From Paenibacillus sp. EZ-K15 (GTDB lineage: Bacteria > Bacillota > Bacilli > Paenibacillales > Paenibacillaceae), in contig NZ_PDHM01000013.1 in assembly GCF_002573715.1 (NCBI RefSeq), forward strand, positions 62,001 through 126,000: DNA of 64,000 bases, in the 5' to 3' direction. Below, one piece after another: positions 24,907 through 33,773 of this stretch (its first letter is position 1; each line of letters opens with the position of its first letter). The notes beneath the pieces were generated by a model that saw nothing but the letters and a program-made list of their open reading frames with translations, searched no databases and was not told where the DNA came from. The translations under genes were made by a program, and so were the position numbers.

Positions 24907-25003
24907 CATAACATATAGCAGCCATGCTGTGTGTGACAAATATCAAACAGGATAAAACAAGCGGTGAACAGACAAGTCGTTATGGATATATGGCATCTTG
25001 CAC

Positions 25004-25032
25004 TTGACAATATACCCTCAGGGGTATACATT
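25004..25032 (+). promoter_or_regulatory. cstR promoter with CstR operator 2
   Basis: TTGACA (25004-25009), 17-base spacer, TACATT (25027-25032). The operator ATACCCTCAGGGGTAT (25012-25027) fills the spacer, so bound CstR would exclude RNA polymerase and autoregulate. Confidence 0.85.
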
Positions 25033-25101
25033 AATATCATGTAAAACAATATGAATTCTACGTTAAATATAATAACAGTATATGGACAGGAGGGATTCGA
25101 G

Positions 25102-25362
25102 ATGAATTACAATGATCAGATGAAGAATCGGGTGAAACGCATCGAAGGTCAGCTGCGCGGCATCCTGAAGATGATGGAGGAGAACAAGGATTGCAAGGAC
25201 GTGATCACCCAGCTCTCGGCAACACGCACGGCAATAGATCGCACGATAGGCGTCGTAGTCAGCTCAAACCTTGTCGAGTGCGTACAGAAAGCCGAAGAGA
25301 GCGGGCAGGACACAGAGAAGCTTGTGGTAGAAGCGGTAAATCTGCTCGTAAGAAGCAGATAA
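25102..25362 (+). CDS. cstR: Persulfide-sensing repressor CstR (CsoR family)
   Basis: ATG 25102 follows AGGAGGG; the open frame to 25051 is in the leader. The 86-residue all-helical protein has two conserved cysteines, in NKDCKDVI (about 31) and LVECVQK (about 60). The copper-ligand His of CsoR is absent, so this is CstR rather than a copper sensor. CstR forms inter-protomer di- or trisulfides with persulfides and leaves the DNA. Five matching operators occur within 2.2 kb around the gene. A palindrome overlaps its own promoter. Confidence 0.92.
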   Translation: MNYNDQMKNRVKRIEGQLRGILKMMEENKDCKDVITQLSATRTAIDRTIGVVVSSNLVECVQKAEESGQDTEKLVVEAVNLLVRSR

Positions 25363-25411
25363 GCGAAGGACTTGCGCTTTGATCCATATCAAGATGGAAA
25401 CTAAAACATGA

Positions 25412-25454
25412 TTGACACGACATTCAATATCATTTAGTATACCCCTATGGGTAT
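25412..25454 (+). promoter_or_regulatory. tusA-operon promoter with CstR operator 3
   Basis: TTGACA (25412-25417), 17-base spacer, TAGTAT (25435-25440). ATACCCCTATGGGTAT (25439-25454) overlaps the -10 and start region. Confidence 0.85.
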
Positions 25455-25500
25455 TTAATTTAATAATATATTTTTTCATCACTTCTAAGGAGGAATTATA

Positions 25501-25728
25501 ATGAACGCGGATAAAGTATTGGATGCAAAAGGCTTGGCATGTCCTATGCCAATCGTGAAAACGAAGAAAGAGATGAAGGATATGGAACCAGGTCAAGTGC
25601 TTGAGATTCATACGACCGATCAAGGCGCGAAGAGCGATCTGGCCGCATGGGCCAAGTCGACAGGCAATGAATTGCTGGATCATCAAGAGGACGGCGGTGT
25701 GTTAAAATTTTGGATTAAAAAGGGCTAA
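25501..25728 (+). CDS. TusA-family sulfur carrier protein
   Basis: A 75-residue protein with the TusA/SirA fold. The catalytic Cys is in GLACPMPIVKTKK, where CPxP is the family signature. TusA proteins accept a persulfide from a rhodanese or desulfurase and pass it on. It starts the CstR-controlled run with ribosome binding site AAGGAGGAATTATA. It resembles the N-terminal domain of the TusA-rhodanese fusion 1.5 kb downstream (same LDAKGLACPMPIV block), so the two are paralogues. Confidence 0.92.
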   Translation: MNADKVLDAKGLACPMPIVKTKKEMKDMEPGQVLEIHTTDQGAKSDLAAWAKSTGNELLDHQEDGGVLKFWIKKG

Positions 25729-25746
25729 ATTTTTTTAAGTTCCATC

Positions 25747-25762
25747 ATACCCATGGGGGTAA
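25747..25762. promoter_or_regulatory. CstR operator 4 (imperfect)
   Basis: ATACCCATGGGGGTAA, one mismatch at the 3' end, between the tusA-like and dsrE-like genes. No clear promoter was seen here. Confidence 0.6.
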
Positions 25763-25816
25763 GGGTAAAGTGGATGTCCGAATTTCATTAATCATTTCAC
25801 AGGGGGAGATCATAAC

Positions 25817-26302
25817 GTGACAGAACCAAAAAAGACAACGATCGTATTATTTAGCGGCGATTATGATAAAGCCATGGCTGCCTATATCATCGCAAACGGC
25901 GCTGCCGCGTATGACCATGAGGTAACGATATTCCACACCTTCTGGGGGTTGAACGCACTGCGTAAGGAAGAGGATGTGCTGCTGCCTAAGAAAAAGAGTT
26001 TTATGGAGAAAATGTTCGGGAAAATGATGCCGCGCGGGTCCGATAAAATGGGACTCTCCAAAATGAATTTTGCCGGAATGGGTCCCAAAATGATTAAGGG
26101 TGTGATTAAGAAGCACAATGCCGTTCCGCTGCCGCAATTGATTGAGATGGCACAAGAGCAAGACGTAAAGCTGGTCGCATGCACCATGACGATGGATCTG
26201 TTAGGTTTGCAAAAGGAAGAATTGCTTGACGGCATTGAGTACGCGGGTGTTGCGGCATATTTGGGTGATGCCCAGGATGGTAATGTGAACTTGTTTATCT
26301 AA
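25817..26302 (+). CDS. DsrE/DsrF-like sulfur relay protein
   Basis: GTG start at 25817 with AGGGGGAG upstream. The 161-residue protein has the DsrE/DsrF/DrsH fold: VLFSGDYDKAMAAYIIANGA, a central insertion rich in Lys and Met (about 55-95) and a Cys in KLVACTMTMDLLG near the position of the active cysteine in this family. Such DsrE-like proteins sit in cst-type operons with TusA and rhodanese and are thought to shuttle persulfide sulfur between carriers. The next gene lies 42 bases downstream. Confidence 0.88.
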   Translation: MTEPKKTTIVLFSGDYDKAMAAYIIANGAAAYDHEVTIFHTFWGLNALRKEEDVLLPKKKSFMEKMFGKMMPRGSDKMGLSKMNFAGMGPKMIKGVIKKHNAVPLPQLIEMAQEQDVKLVACTMTMDLLGLQKEELLDGIEYAGVAAYLGDAQDGNVNLFI

Positions 26303-26344
26303 TGGAATAGAGGCGATTTTGCCTCATAAAGAGAGGAATTCAAG

Positions 26345-26704
26345 ATGGATATACTCAATATCATGTTCATTGCACTAATTGTCCTGTTTTTCGTATGGAG
26401 AATTCTCCCGACCAAGGGAGTCAGACAGATTACCGCGTCACAGCTGAAGCATGAGCTGAAGGACACAAACAAACAGTTCATTGATGTCCGTACACTGAGT
26501 GAATTCAAGGGAAATCACATTCGGGGTTTTCGAAATATTCCGCTGGATCAGCTTCTGAAGAGCAGCGATTCGCTTTCCAAGGATCAGGAAGTTGTATTGA
26601 TCTGCCAGAGTGGTATGCGAAGCAATAAAGCCAGCAAATCATTGAGGAAGTCAGGTTTTGAGAAGGTGACCAATGTCAAAGGCGGCATGAGTGCCTGGTC
26701 CTAA
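26345..26704 (+). CDS. Membrane-anchored single-domain rhodanese
   Basis: A 119-residue protein with an N-terminal membrane segment (about 4-21, LNIMFIALIVLFFVWRIL) and a rhodanese domain whose active Cys is in LICQSGMRS. IDVRTLSEFKGNHI is the usual first half of the domain. It probably moves sulfane sulfur at the inner face of the membrane. Part of the CstR-controlled gene run, 27 bases before the next rhodanese. Confidence 0.9.
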   Translation: MDILNIMFIALIVLFFVWRILPTKGVRQITASQLKHELKDTNKQFIDVRTLSEFKGNHIRGFRNIPLDQLLKSSDSLSKDQEVVLICQSGMRSNKASKSLRKSGFEKVTNVKGGMSAWS

Positions 26705-26731
26705 ATTTGTAATAGGGAGTTGTTTATCAGC

Positions 26732-27028
26732 ATGAAAGAGATTTCTCCAAAAGCAGTTGAGCAGAAGCTGAATGATGGGGTTACTATGAATATTATCGAT
26801 GTGCGAGAAACGGAAGAAGTCGCAGAAGGGAAAATTCCGGGCGCCATCAACATTCCGCTGGGTTTGATTGAATTCCGCAAGCAGGATCTTGATCCATCAA
26901 AAGAATATGTCATGGTTTGCCGATCCGGTGGCCGCAGCGGCCGGGCAACGGAATACTTGGAGGGTCAAGGCTATCAAGTCGTCAATATGACAGGCGGCAT
27001 GCTTGCATGGGAAGGCAAAACAGAGTAG
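26732..27028 (+). CDS. Soluble single-domain rhodanese
   Basis: ATG 26732 is chosen; GGGAG is about 11 bases upstream, and an in-frame TTG at 26720 abuts it. The 98-residue domain has the active-site loop CRSGGRS with the catalytic Cys and the CH2A-like IDVRETEEVAEGKIPGAINI. It would be a cytoplasmic thiosulfate or persulfide sulfurtransferase. The gene is followed by a weak terminator, after which a new CstR operator opens the next unit. Confidence 0.9.
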   Translation: MKEISPKAVEQKLNDGVTMNIIDVRETEEVAEGKIPGAINIPLGLIEFRKQDLDPSKEYVMVCRSGGRSGRATEYLEGQGYQVVNMTGGMLAWEGKTE

Positions 27029-27052
27029 CTGTGTTCACGTTGAGAAAGGATA

Positions 27053-27078
27053 GGTGTGTTTGATGCACCTTTTTTTTG
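27053..27078 (+). terminator. Weak terminator inside the sulfur cluster
   Basis: GGTGT-GTTTGAT-GCACC followed by eight T residues. It separates two CstR-controlled units. Confidence 0.65.
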
Positions 27079-27087
27079 AAATAAAAT

Positions 27088-27103
27088 ATACCCCTGGTGG
27101 TAT
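27088..27103. promoter_or_regulatory. CstR operator 5 (upstream of the cstA-like gene)
   Basis: ATACCCCTGGTGGTAT, 33 bases before the ribosome binding site of the TusA-rhodanese gene. Confidence 0.75.
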
Positions 27104-27136
27104 ATAAACAATATTACGATGGAGGTTCGATGTTAT

Positions 27137-27712
27137 ATGACAGTAATTGAATCCAATGTAAAGCTTGACGCAAAAGGGCTGGCATGCCCGATGCCTATCG
27201 TCCGCACGAAAAAGGTGATGAAGGATCTGGAAGCGGGTCAAGTGCTGGAGGTTGAGGCAACCGACAAAGGGTCCAAGGCCGACATGAAGGCATGGGCTGA
27301 AAGCACAGGACATCAATATCTCGGAACGATTGAAGAGGGGGAAGTTCTGAAGCACTTTTTGCGCAAAGCTTCCGGAGAAGAAACGGCAGAACGAACCTAT
27401 CCGCATGTAGCGGATCATGCACAGCTGGAGGAGAAACTGCAGTCCGGCGCACCAATCGTTGTTCTGGATGTGAGGGAAGCGGCGGAATTTGCCTTTGAGC
27501 ATATTCCGAATGCGGTATCCATGCCGCTTGGTGAACTGGATAAACGTATGGATGAGCTGAACGAACAGGATGAGATCTACGTCATCTGTCGTACCGGAAC
27601 CCGCAGTGACATGGCAGCTCAAAAGCTTGCAGCTAACGGCTTTACAGGCATTGTGAACGTAGTGCCGGGCATGAGCGGTTGGGGTGGACAAACGAAGAGC
27701 TTGAACGATTGA
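27137..27712 (+). CDS. TusA-rhodanese fusion, CstA-like sulfurtransferase
   Basis: ATG 27137 with GGAGG at 27121. The 191-residue protein joins a TusA domain (about 1-78, Cys in GLACPMPIVRTKK) to a rhodanese domain (about 95-185, Cys in VICRTGTRSDM). S. aureus CstA has rhodanese-TusA-rhodanese; this version lacks the first rhodanese. CstA takes sulfane sulfur from low-molecular-weight persulfides and feeds downstream acceptors. The persulfide dioxygenase gene follows 111 bases later. Confidence 0.9.
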   Translation: MTVIESNVKLDAKGLACPMPIVRTKKVMKDLEAGQVLEVEATDKGSKADMKAWAESTGHQYLGTIEEGEVLKHFLRKASGEETAERTYPHVADHAQLEEKLQSGAPIVVLDVREAAEFAFEHIPNAVSMPLGELDKRMDELNEQDEIYVICRTGTRSDMAAQKLAANGFTGIVNVVPGMSGWGGQTKSLND

Positions 27713-27823
27713 TCAAATGGTTAAGAAGCCCGCCTGTTAAAGCATGCTGCGTGATTCCGAGCTTTAAAACGCAGGTTGAAGCATTTATAGATGATTACTG
27801 AACTTACGAGGAGGAATTACAAC

Positions 27824-28951
27824 ATGACAGTAAGAGAAATGCAAGCGCAAGAGGTCGCCATGAAGGCGATTCGCAAAGAGAGCCTGTTCATACTGGACGT
27901 ACGTAACCCTGCGGATTTCGAGGATTGGAAGATTGAAGGCGAAGGAATCCAGCATTTGAATATCCCTTACTTCGATTTGATTGACGGAGTGGAAGATATT
28001 TTGGATCGGGTTCCGTCCGATCAAGAAGTACTCGTAGTATGCGCCAAGGAAGGCTCGTCGGTGATGGTGGCTGAGATGTTGGCCGAGCACGGCCGGAATG
28101 TCGCGTACTTGAAAGGCGGAATGAAAGCCTGGAGTGAACATCTTGTACCATTGAAAGTCGGCAACTTGGCAGACGGTGGCGCGCTCTATCAGTTCGTTCG
28201 AATAGGAAAAGGCTGCTTGTCTTATATGGCGGTATCGAACGGGGAAGCGGCATTGTTTGACGCAACCCGCATGACGGAGGTTTATCTTGAATTTGCTAAG
28301 AGCATTGATGCAGAAATCAAGCATGTGTTTGATACCCATCTGCATGCGGACCATATTTCCGGTGGTCGAATGATTGCCGAGCAGACGGGGGCAGTTTACT
28401 GGCTTCCGCCGAAGGATGCCGGCGAGGTCGTGTATGAGTACGAACCGCTGGAGGATGGTGACGAGGTGATGATTGGCAGCACCAGAATCCGTATTGAAGC
28501 GCTCCATTCCCCGGGTCATACCATCGGCTCCACTTCGTTTGTTATCGATGATCAGTACCTGCTGACAGGCGATATTCTGTTTATCGATTCCATTGGTCGC
28601 CCGGACCTGGCAGGTCTTGCAGAGGATTGGGTTAGCGATTTGCGGGAGACGCTTTATGCCCGTTATACCGAATTATCGGATGATCTGATTGTGCTGCCAG
28701 CCCATTTTATGATCATGGAAGAACTGAATGAGGACGGAACGGTTGCGAAGAAACTGGGGGAACTTTACCGGGAGAACCATGGTCTCAATATAACCGATGA
28801 AGCAGAATTCCGAACGATAGTAACGGAGAATCTGCCGCCACAGCCTAATAGCTATCAGGAAATTCGGCAAACGAACATGGGGAAATTGAATCCTGACACG
28901 GACCAGCAGCGCGAGATGGAGATTGGACCGAACCGGTGTGCGGTGCGTTAG
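27824..28951 (+). CDS. Rhodanese-persulfide dioxygenase fusion (CstB-like)
   Basis: ATG 27824 follows GAGGAGGAATTACAAC. The 375-residue protein has an N-terminal rhodanese domain (about 1-110, Cys in VVCAKEGSS) and a metallo-beta-lactamase domain of the ETHE1/persulfide-dioxygenase type (about 120-340). The metal-binding motif HLHADH, the later HSPGHTIGS and [14 protein letters not shown] are typical of non-heme-iron persulfide dioxygenases. It oxidises persulfide sulfur to sulfite or, with the rhodanese domain, to thiosulfate. The domain order differs from S. aureus CstB, where the dioxygenase comes first. The C-terminus ends in NRCAVR, an extra Cys. Confidence 0.9.
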   Translation: MTVREMQAQEVAMKAIRKESLFILDVRNPADFEDWKIEGEGIQHLNIPYFDLIDGVEDILDRVPSDQEVLVVCAKEGSSVMVAEMLAEHGRNVAYLKGGMKAWSEHLVPLKVGNLADGGALYQFVRIGKGCLSYMAVSNGEAALFDATRMTEVYLEFAKSIDAEIKHVFDTHLHADHISGGRMIAEQTGAVYWLPPKDAGEVVYEYEPLEDGDEVMIGSTRIRIEALHSPGHTIGSTSFVIDDQYLLTGDILFIDSIGRPDLAGLAEDWVSDLRETLYARYTELSDDLIVLPAHFMIMEELNEDGTVAKKLGELYRENHGLNITDEAEFRTIVTENLPPQPNSYQEIRQTNMGKLNPDTDQQREMEIGPNRCAVR

Positions 28952-29063
28952 TTCTGACCAGATCATCCGTTCTTTCCACATGGATGAACAATGTATGCAT
29001 GAAGGATGCTCTGTTCATAGGTCAGAAGAAGATGGAGCCTGGAACAATACAGATTAAAAAGAG

Positions 29064-29092
29064 AAGGGGAACCAGTATGGGTTCCCTTTTCT
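29064..29092 (+). terminator. Possible partial terminator before the TauE gene
   Basis: AAGGGGAACC-AGTATG-GGTTCCCTTT then TCT. The U tract is short, so read-through into the exporter gene is likely. Confidence 0.5.
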
Positions 29093-29114
29093 AAAGAAGT
29101 AAGGGGGCAACAGG

Positions 29115-29897
29115 GTGGAACTGAATCTAACCTTCATCATCACGATATTTTTAATCGGATTCATTGGCTCATATATTTCCGGAATGGTTGGCATTGGCGG
29201 CTCGATTATCAAATACCCGATGCTGCTGTACATCCCGCCGCTGTTCGGTCTTGCGGCATTTACGGCACATGAAGTGTCGGGCATAAGCGCCGTACAGGTA
29301 TTCTTTGCCACGATCGGCGGCGTGTGGGCGTACCGTAAGGGCGGATATCTGAACAAGACGCTCATTATCTATATGGGGTCAGCCATATTGCTGGGCAGCT
29401 TTATCGGCGGCTTCGGCTCCAAGATGATGAGTGAAGGCGGTATCAATCTCATTTACGGAATACTCGCACTTATTGCAGCCGTTATGATGTTCATTCCTAA
29501 CAAAAGCGTGGACGATATTCCGCTGGACCAGGTCAAGTTCAACAAGTGGCTCGCCGCTGCGCTGGCTCTTGCGGTCGGAATCGGAGCCGGTATTGTCGGA
29601 GCGGCCGGTGCTTTTCTGCTCGTCCCGATTCTGCTGGTTGTATTGAAAATACCGACCCGGATGACCATTGCAACCTCGCTTGCGATCACCTTCATCTCAT
29701 CCATTGGCTCAACGGTGGGCAAGCTGACCACGGGACAGGTGGATTATATCCCGGCGCTCATAATGGTTGTTGCCAGTCTGATCGCTTCTCCTCTTGGAGC
29801 AACCGCAGGTAAGAAGATGAACACGAAGATCCTGCAGATCATTTTGGCTGTGCTGATCCTGGCAACGGCTATCAAAATTTGGCTGGACATCCTATGA
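29115..29897 (+). CDS. TauE/SafE-family sulfite (anion) exporter
   Basis: GTG start at 29115 with AGGGGGCAACAGG upstream. The 260-residue protein has about eight membrane segments and the TauE/SafE pattern: [20 protein letters not shown] at the start, its counterpart [20 protein letters not shown] in the second half, and [20 protein letters not shown]. TauE proteins are found in cst loci and are assigned to export of sulfite or thiosulfate made by persulfide oxidation. It ends the sulfur cluster and is followed by a strong terminator. Confidence 0.9.
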   Translation: MELNLTFIITIFLIGFIGSYISGMVGIGGSIIKYPMLLYIPPLFGLAAFTAHEVSGISAVQVFFATIGGVWAYRKGGYLNKTLIIYMGSAILLGSFIGGFGSKMMSEGGINLIYGILALIAAVMMFIPNKSVDDIPLDQVKFNKWLAAALALAVGIGAGIVGAAGAFLLVPILLVVLKIPTRMTIATSLAITFISSIGSTVGKLTTGQVDYIPALIMVVASLIASPLGATAGKKMNTKILQIILAVLILATAIKIWLDIL

Positions 29898-29957
29898 TCG
29901 CCGACTCCAGGTGCATCCTGACTGCCCCTGATAGATCCACTATATATCACATACAAA

Positions 29958-29990
29958 GAGGCTATTCCCGAACCATTCGGGGGCCTTTTT
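29958..29990 (+). terminator. Terminator of the sulfur cluster
   Basis: GGC-TATT-CCCGAA-CCA-TTCGGG-GGCC stem with TTTTT. Confidence 0.85.
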
Positions 29991-30095
29991 GGTGTATTTA
30001 AGGAAAAGACGCACGTGATGACTCGTAGCACATCATTTCCTCCTCCCGCTGTTCATATAATGTTCATCATGGCGTTTGATGGAGGTACGATAGGA

Positions 30096-31986
30096 ATGGG
30101 CAATGTACGGAGCACGGTAGATGTGGAAATAATGCAGCTGACTGACTTCTTCATGCAGCGGCAGCATCAAGACGGATCATGGCATTTTTGCTTTGAGAAC
30201 GGGATCACGATGGATGCTTATACGATCATCCTCTTTCGAATATTGGATATTCAGGATGAAGGGCTTATTAGACGTTTGCATGGTCGCATCCTTTCCGAGC
30301 AGCAGCCTGAGGGCTGCTGGCGATGGTATCGGGACGAAGAAAAAGGTAACTTATCCGCTTCCATCGATGCTTATTATGCATTGCTCTATTCAGGGTACAG
30401 TGTACCAACGGACGAGCCGCTGATGCGGGCCAGGCGTTACATTCAATCGCAAGGTGGACTAGGAAAATCCAACAGCATTTTGACGAAGGCGATTCTTGCT
30501 TCGACGGGACAGCGCAAATGGCCGGCATCGATCTCGGTCATACCGATGGAAATCATCCTCTTCCCAACGTATCTGCCAATTAATCTCTTTGAGTTCTCGG
30601 GTTATTCCCGCGTCCACCTTATTCCTATGCTGATCATGGCTGACCGTAATTTCTCCATATCAACCGATAAAGCGCCGGATATATCCGATTTGATCGATTC
30701 CCGCCATGATCACGATGAGCCGTCCCCCCAGGAAAACCGGGAGATCGTGGAAAGTATACGAATGGGTCTCAGCAGACTGCTCGGGACTCCCCGTTATATC
30801 CATGAAGCTGCTCTACACAAGGCAGAGCAGTTCATGCTCAATCGGATTGAATCGGATGGCACGCTATACACTTACGCAAGCAGCACGATCCTCATGTTAT
30901 TTGCCTTTCTTGCTCTGGGTTATGATAAACGCAATCCGCTCATCATGAACGCCGTTCAAGGGTTGACGGCGATGCAGTACCGCTATGAAGGTAAAGCAAC
31001 GATTCAGAATTCACCTTCCACGATCTGGGATACGGCCTTGATTTCCCATGCACTGCAGGAGGCCGGTGTTCCCGGTGATCATAAGTCAGTACAGCGGGCG
31101 GCCGCATATCTTGTATCCAGGCAGCAGGACAAAGCGGCCGATTGGAGTGTTCATAACCGGGATACGTTTCCCGGCGGTTGGGGATTCTCCGAGACCAACA
31201 CCCTGAATCCCGATGTAGATGACACAACGGCGGCTTTAAGAGCGATTCACAGCCTATCCCGGACCGATCCTGTTTATCAGGATTCATCGGACCGAGGACT
31301 AAACTGGATCCTTTCCATGCAAAACAAGGATGGCGGCTGGCCCGCGTTCGAGAAGAACACCGACAAGGAAATGCTCACATGGCTTGCCATAGACGGTGCC
31401 CAATCCGCCGCCATTGATCCCTCGGGAGCCGACCTGACCGGCCGCACACTCGAATATCTCGGGAAGTTCTGTGGATTCGACATGAAACACGATTTTTTTC
31501 AAACGGGGCGCTGACTGGCTTATTTCTCATCAGGAAAAAGACGGGTCATGGTATGGGAGATGGGGGATTTGTTACATTTACGGTACCTGGGCAGCGCTGA
31601 CGGGTCTAAAGGCTGTGCGCCTTCCGGCAGCCCATGAGGCGCTCCAAAAAGGAGCGGAATGGCTCACACGGATTCAGAATCCGGACGGGGGATGGGGAGA
31701 ATCCTGTACCAGCGACCGAGTGATGCACTACACGCCCTTAGCGGAAAGCACGCCCTCCCAAACCGCCTGGGCACTCGATGCACTCATCGCGGTTCTGCCG
31801 GAACCGTCTCCTGCCGTGGATAAAGGAATAAACAAGATGATTGAATTGCTGCAACAAGATGGTTGGGCGACTACATACCCAACAGGCGCAGGGCTTCCGG
31901 GCAACTTCTATACGCTTTATCACAGCTACCGGTACATTTGGCCGCTCCTGACCCTGAGTCATTACAAGAAGAAATACGGGGCTTGA
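30096..31986 (+). pseudogene. shc: Squalene-hopene cyclase, interrupted by one frameshift in a T7 tract
   Basis: ATG 30096 with GGAGG at 30081 is taken as the start; an upstream in-frame GTG/ATG lacks a ribosome binding site. The first frame runs to 31514 and includes the catalytic acid motif DVDD (NPDVDDTTAAL) and several QW repeats. The rest of the protein (ADWLISHQEKDGSWYGRWG through YSYRYIWPLLTLSHY-like C-terminus) continues in another frame to 31986. Removing one T from the T7 run at 31494-31500 restores one protein of 629 residues, the usual SHC length, reading DFFKRGADWLISHQ. The enzyme makes hopene or sporulenol-type triterpenes. Either a real mutation or a sequencing error. Confidence 0.88.
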
Positions 31987-32092
31987 GGAGTTACACTGCA
32001 TTTATCTGATAGGAATGGTAATATGGTGTTGTGGAGTTGGGCTTTAGCCCGTACAGAACCATAATGATGTCAAAAAATGAGGTGCTCAAACG

Positions 32093-32701
32093 ATGAATCC
32101 ATGGAATGAACGGTTTCAGGGGATCGATTACGTATTTGGAACAGACCCGAATGTATTTATAGCGGACATGCATAAGAAATTAGGTTTAACGGGCGACGCA
32201 CTGGCTATCGCAGAGGGAGAAGGACGGAATGCGGTGTTCCTGGCCCGGGAAGGCATGAACGTAACCGTATGGGATTACGCGGAATCCGGCCTGAACAAAG
32301 CCAATCAACTGGCGGAAGCCTGCAATGTGCAGATTCGCACAGAGCTTGTGGATCTGCACGAAGCGCAGTGGAAGCAGGATCAATGGGATGAGATTATTTG
32401 CGTGTTTGGACATTTTCCCAAGGCATTGAGAACGAGGACTTTAGAAGGCGTGAAGAGAGCGGTGAAGCCGGGAGGATATTTCCTCACCGAAGTGTATTCA
32501 CCGTACCAGATTCCTTATCGCAGCGGGGGGCCGCAAGATCAGCAATTTTTATACGCACCTGAGGATTTCCTCGAGTCCTTTGCGGATTGGCGGATTGTCC
32601 ACTTTTTTATGGGAGAGGTCGTTCGGCATGAGGGCCAGGGGCATCAAGGCTTGTCCCATGTCATTCAGTTTGCAGGCCAGAAGCCGCCAACAACGGACTA
32701 A
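32093..32701 (+). CDS. Class I SAM-dependent methyltransferase
   Basis: A 202-residue protein with a Rossmann-type methyltransferase core. Motif I is ALAIAEGEGRNAVFLA (GEGRN instead of the usual GxGxG), motif II VTVWDYAESGLNKA, and motif IV DEIICVFGHFP. It resembles the TehB/thiopurine methyltransferase-like small enzymes, but the substrate cannot be told. Start ATG 32093 follows AATGAGGTGCTCAAACG. It appears to be a single gene, convergent with the AraC regulator. Confidence 0.85.
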   Translation: MNPWNERFQGIDYVFGTDPNVFIADMHKKLGLTGDALAIAEGEGRNAVFLAREGMNVTVWDYAESGLNKANQLAEACNVQIRTELVDLHEAQWKQDQWDEIICVFGHFPKALRTRTLEGVKRAVKPGGYFLTEVYSPYQIPYRSGGPQDQQFLYAPEDFLESFADWRIVHFFMGEVVRHEGQGHQGLSHVIQFAGQKPPTTD

Positions 32702-32714
32702 TAGTCAGCGAGGT

Positions 32715-33518
32715 TTAGGTGAACAGCATGGAACCGTCGGACTGATCGCCTTGATGCACATAGTCGGAGGGCGACAGGCCGGTGTATTTTTTAAACATCC
32801 GATAAAAATAGGACGTGTCATAATAACCCAAATAGTGGGCGATATGAGCGATGGTCATGTCCGAATGAAGCAGCAGGCTGCACGCTTCCAGTACGCGCAG
32901 CTGGTGCATATACCGAATCGGTGAAAGACCGTACACCTCTTTGAAGAGGGCTGCAGCATAACTCGGAGAGCGATGGATTAGCTTCGCTAAGCGATCGATT
33001 TCGATAGGTTCGCGGTAATGCTCCAACAGAAACGATTTGATGGTATCCGCGTAGTTTCGTTTGCTGGGCGCCAGCTCGGTCTTCTCGAGTTCGCGGGCCA
33101 ACGTGCCGATGAGCTCCTGCATGATGCCCTGACAGATCATGGTGCGGTAGTTTTTGCCTCCCCGCATTTCCTCGTACAAACGCTCACAACGATGGTAGGC
33201 ATACTGGATATGGGGTAGATTGAATTTCATGCATCGGCCCGCATCCAAAAATGGAATGCCTGTGGAACCTTGATGATCCAATGTAAAGAGAATGGTATGT
33301 TTCTGATGGGGACTGCCATTCCAGTTGCTGCCGCTGCGGCGCGTCGATCGGGGAATAAACAGCACGTCTTCTTTTTCGGCAATGATTTCTTCCCCGTTGA
33401 TCTCATATTTCACTTTGCCTTCTCTAACCACAACCAGGACATTGTACTCAATCGTCTCCAGCTGTGTCCGCCAATTCGGAATGTAATCATCAAAATTTAC
33501 GCTCATCAATTGGATCAT
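32715..33518 (-). CDS. AraC-family transcriptional regulator with cupin sensor
   Basis: The open frame extends further upstream, but ATG at 33518 (MIQLMSVNFDDY) is the likely start, with ACGGGGTG before it, giving 267 residues. The N-terminal half is an AraC-type sugar-binding cupin (EYNVLVVVREGKVKYEING, DVLFIPRSTRRSG). The C-terminus has the double HTH (IDRLAKLIHRSPSYAAALFK, IAHYLGYYDTSYFYRMFKKY). It is divergent from the sulfatase-FGE pair, so it probably controls those genes in response to a sulfated or plain sugar. Confidence 0.88.
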   Translation of the reverse strand: MIQLMSVNFDDYIPNWRTQLETIEYNVLVVVREGKVKYEINGEEIIAEKEDVLFIPRSTRRSGSNWNGSPHQKHTILFTLDHQGSTGIPFLDAGRCMKFNLPHIQYAYHRCERLYEEMRGGKNYRTMICQGIMQELIGTLARELEKTELAPSKRNYADTIKSFLLEHYREPIEIDRLAKLIHRSPSYAAALFKEVYGLSPIRYMHQLRVLEACSLLLHSDMTIAHIAHYLGYYDTSYFYRMFKKYTGLSPSDYVHQGDQSDGSMLFT

Positions 33519-33773
33519 AGGACAACACCCCGTAGTGATTTTATACCTATAGCCTAGCACAATAATACTTCTGATGAGTAGCTGTTCATAGCTTTTAATA
33601 ATCTTCCTAATTGAAAATGGAGTAGAATCGTACAACTTATTTATGAAATGTACATCGACCACGCATAGATGAGTAGCCTATAATTTCAGACAATTGCAGG
33701 ATTATTGTAAACGCTGACATGAGTCCTAAGGAAGGGTAAGTGAATTTGACAAGAGGAAGGAAACGATGACGAT

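Noticed and set aside
25102..25362. Reading the CsoR-family gene as a copper sensor
   Set aside because: The histidine ligand of CsoR is missing, only the two CstR cysteines are present, and all neighbours are sulfur genes.
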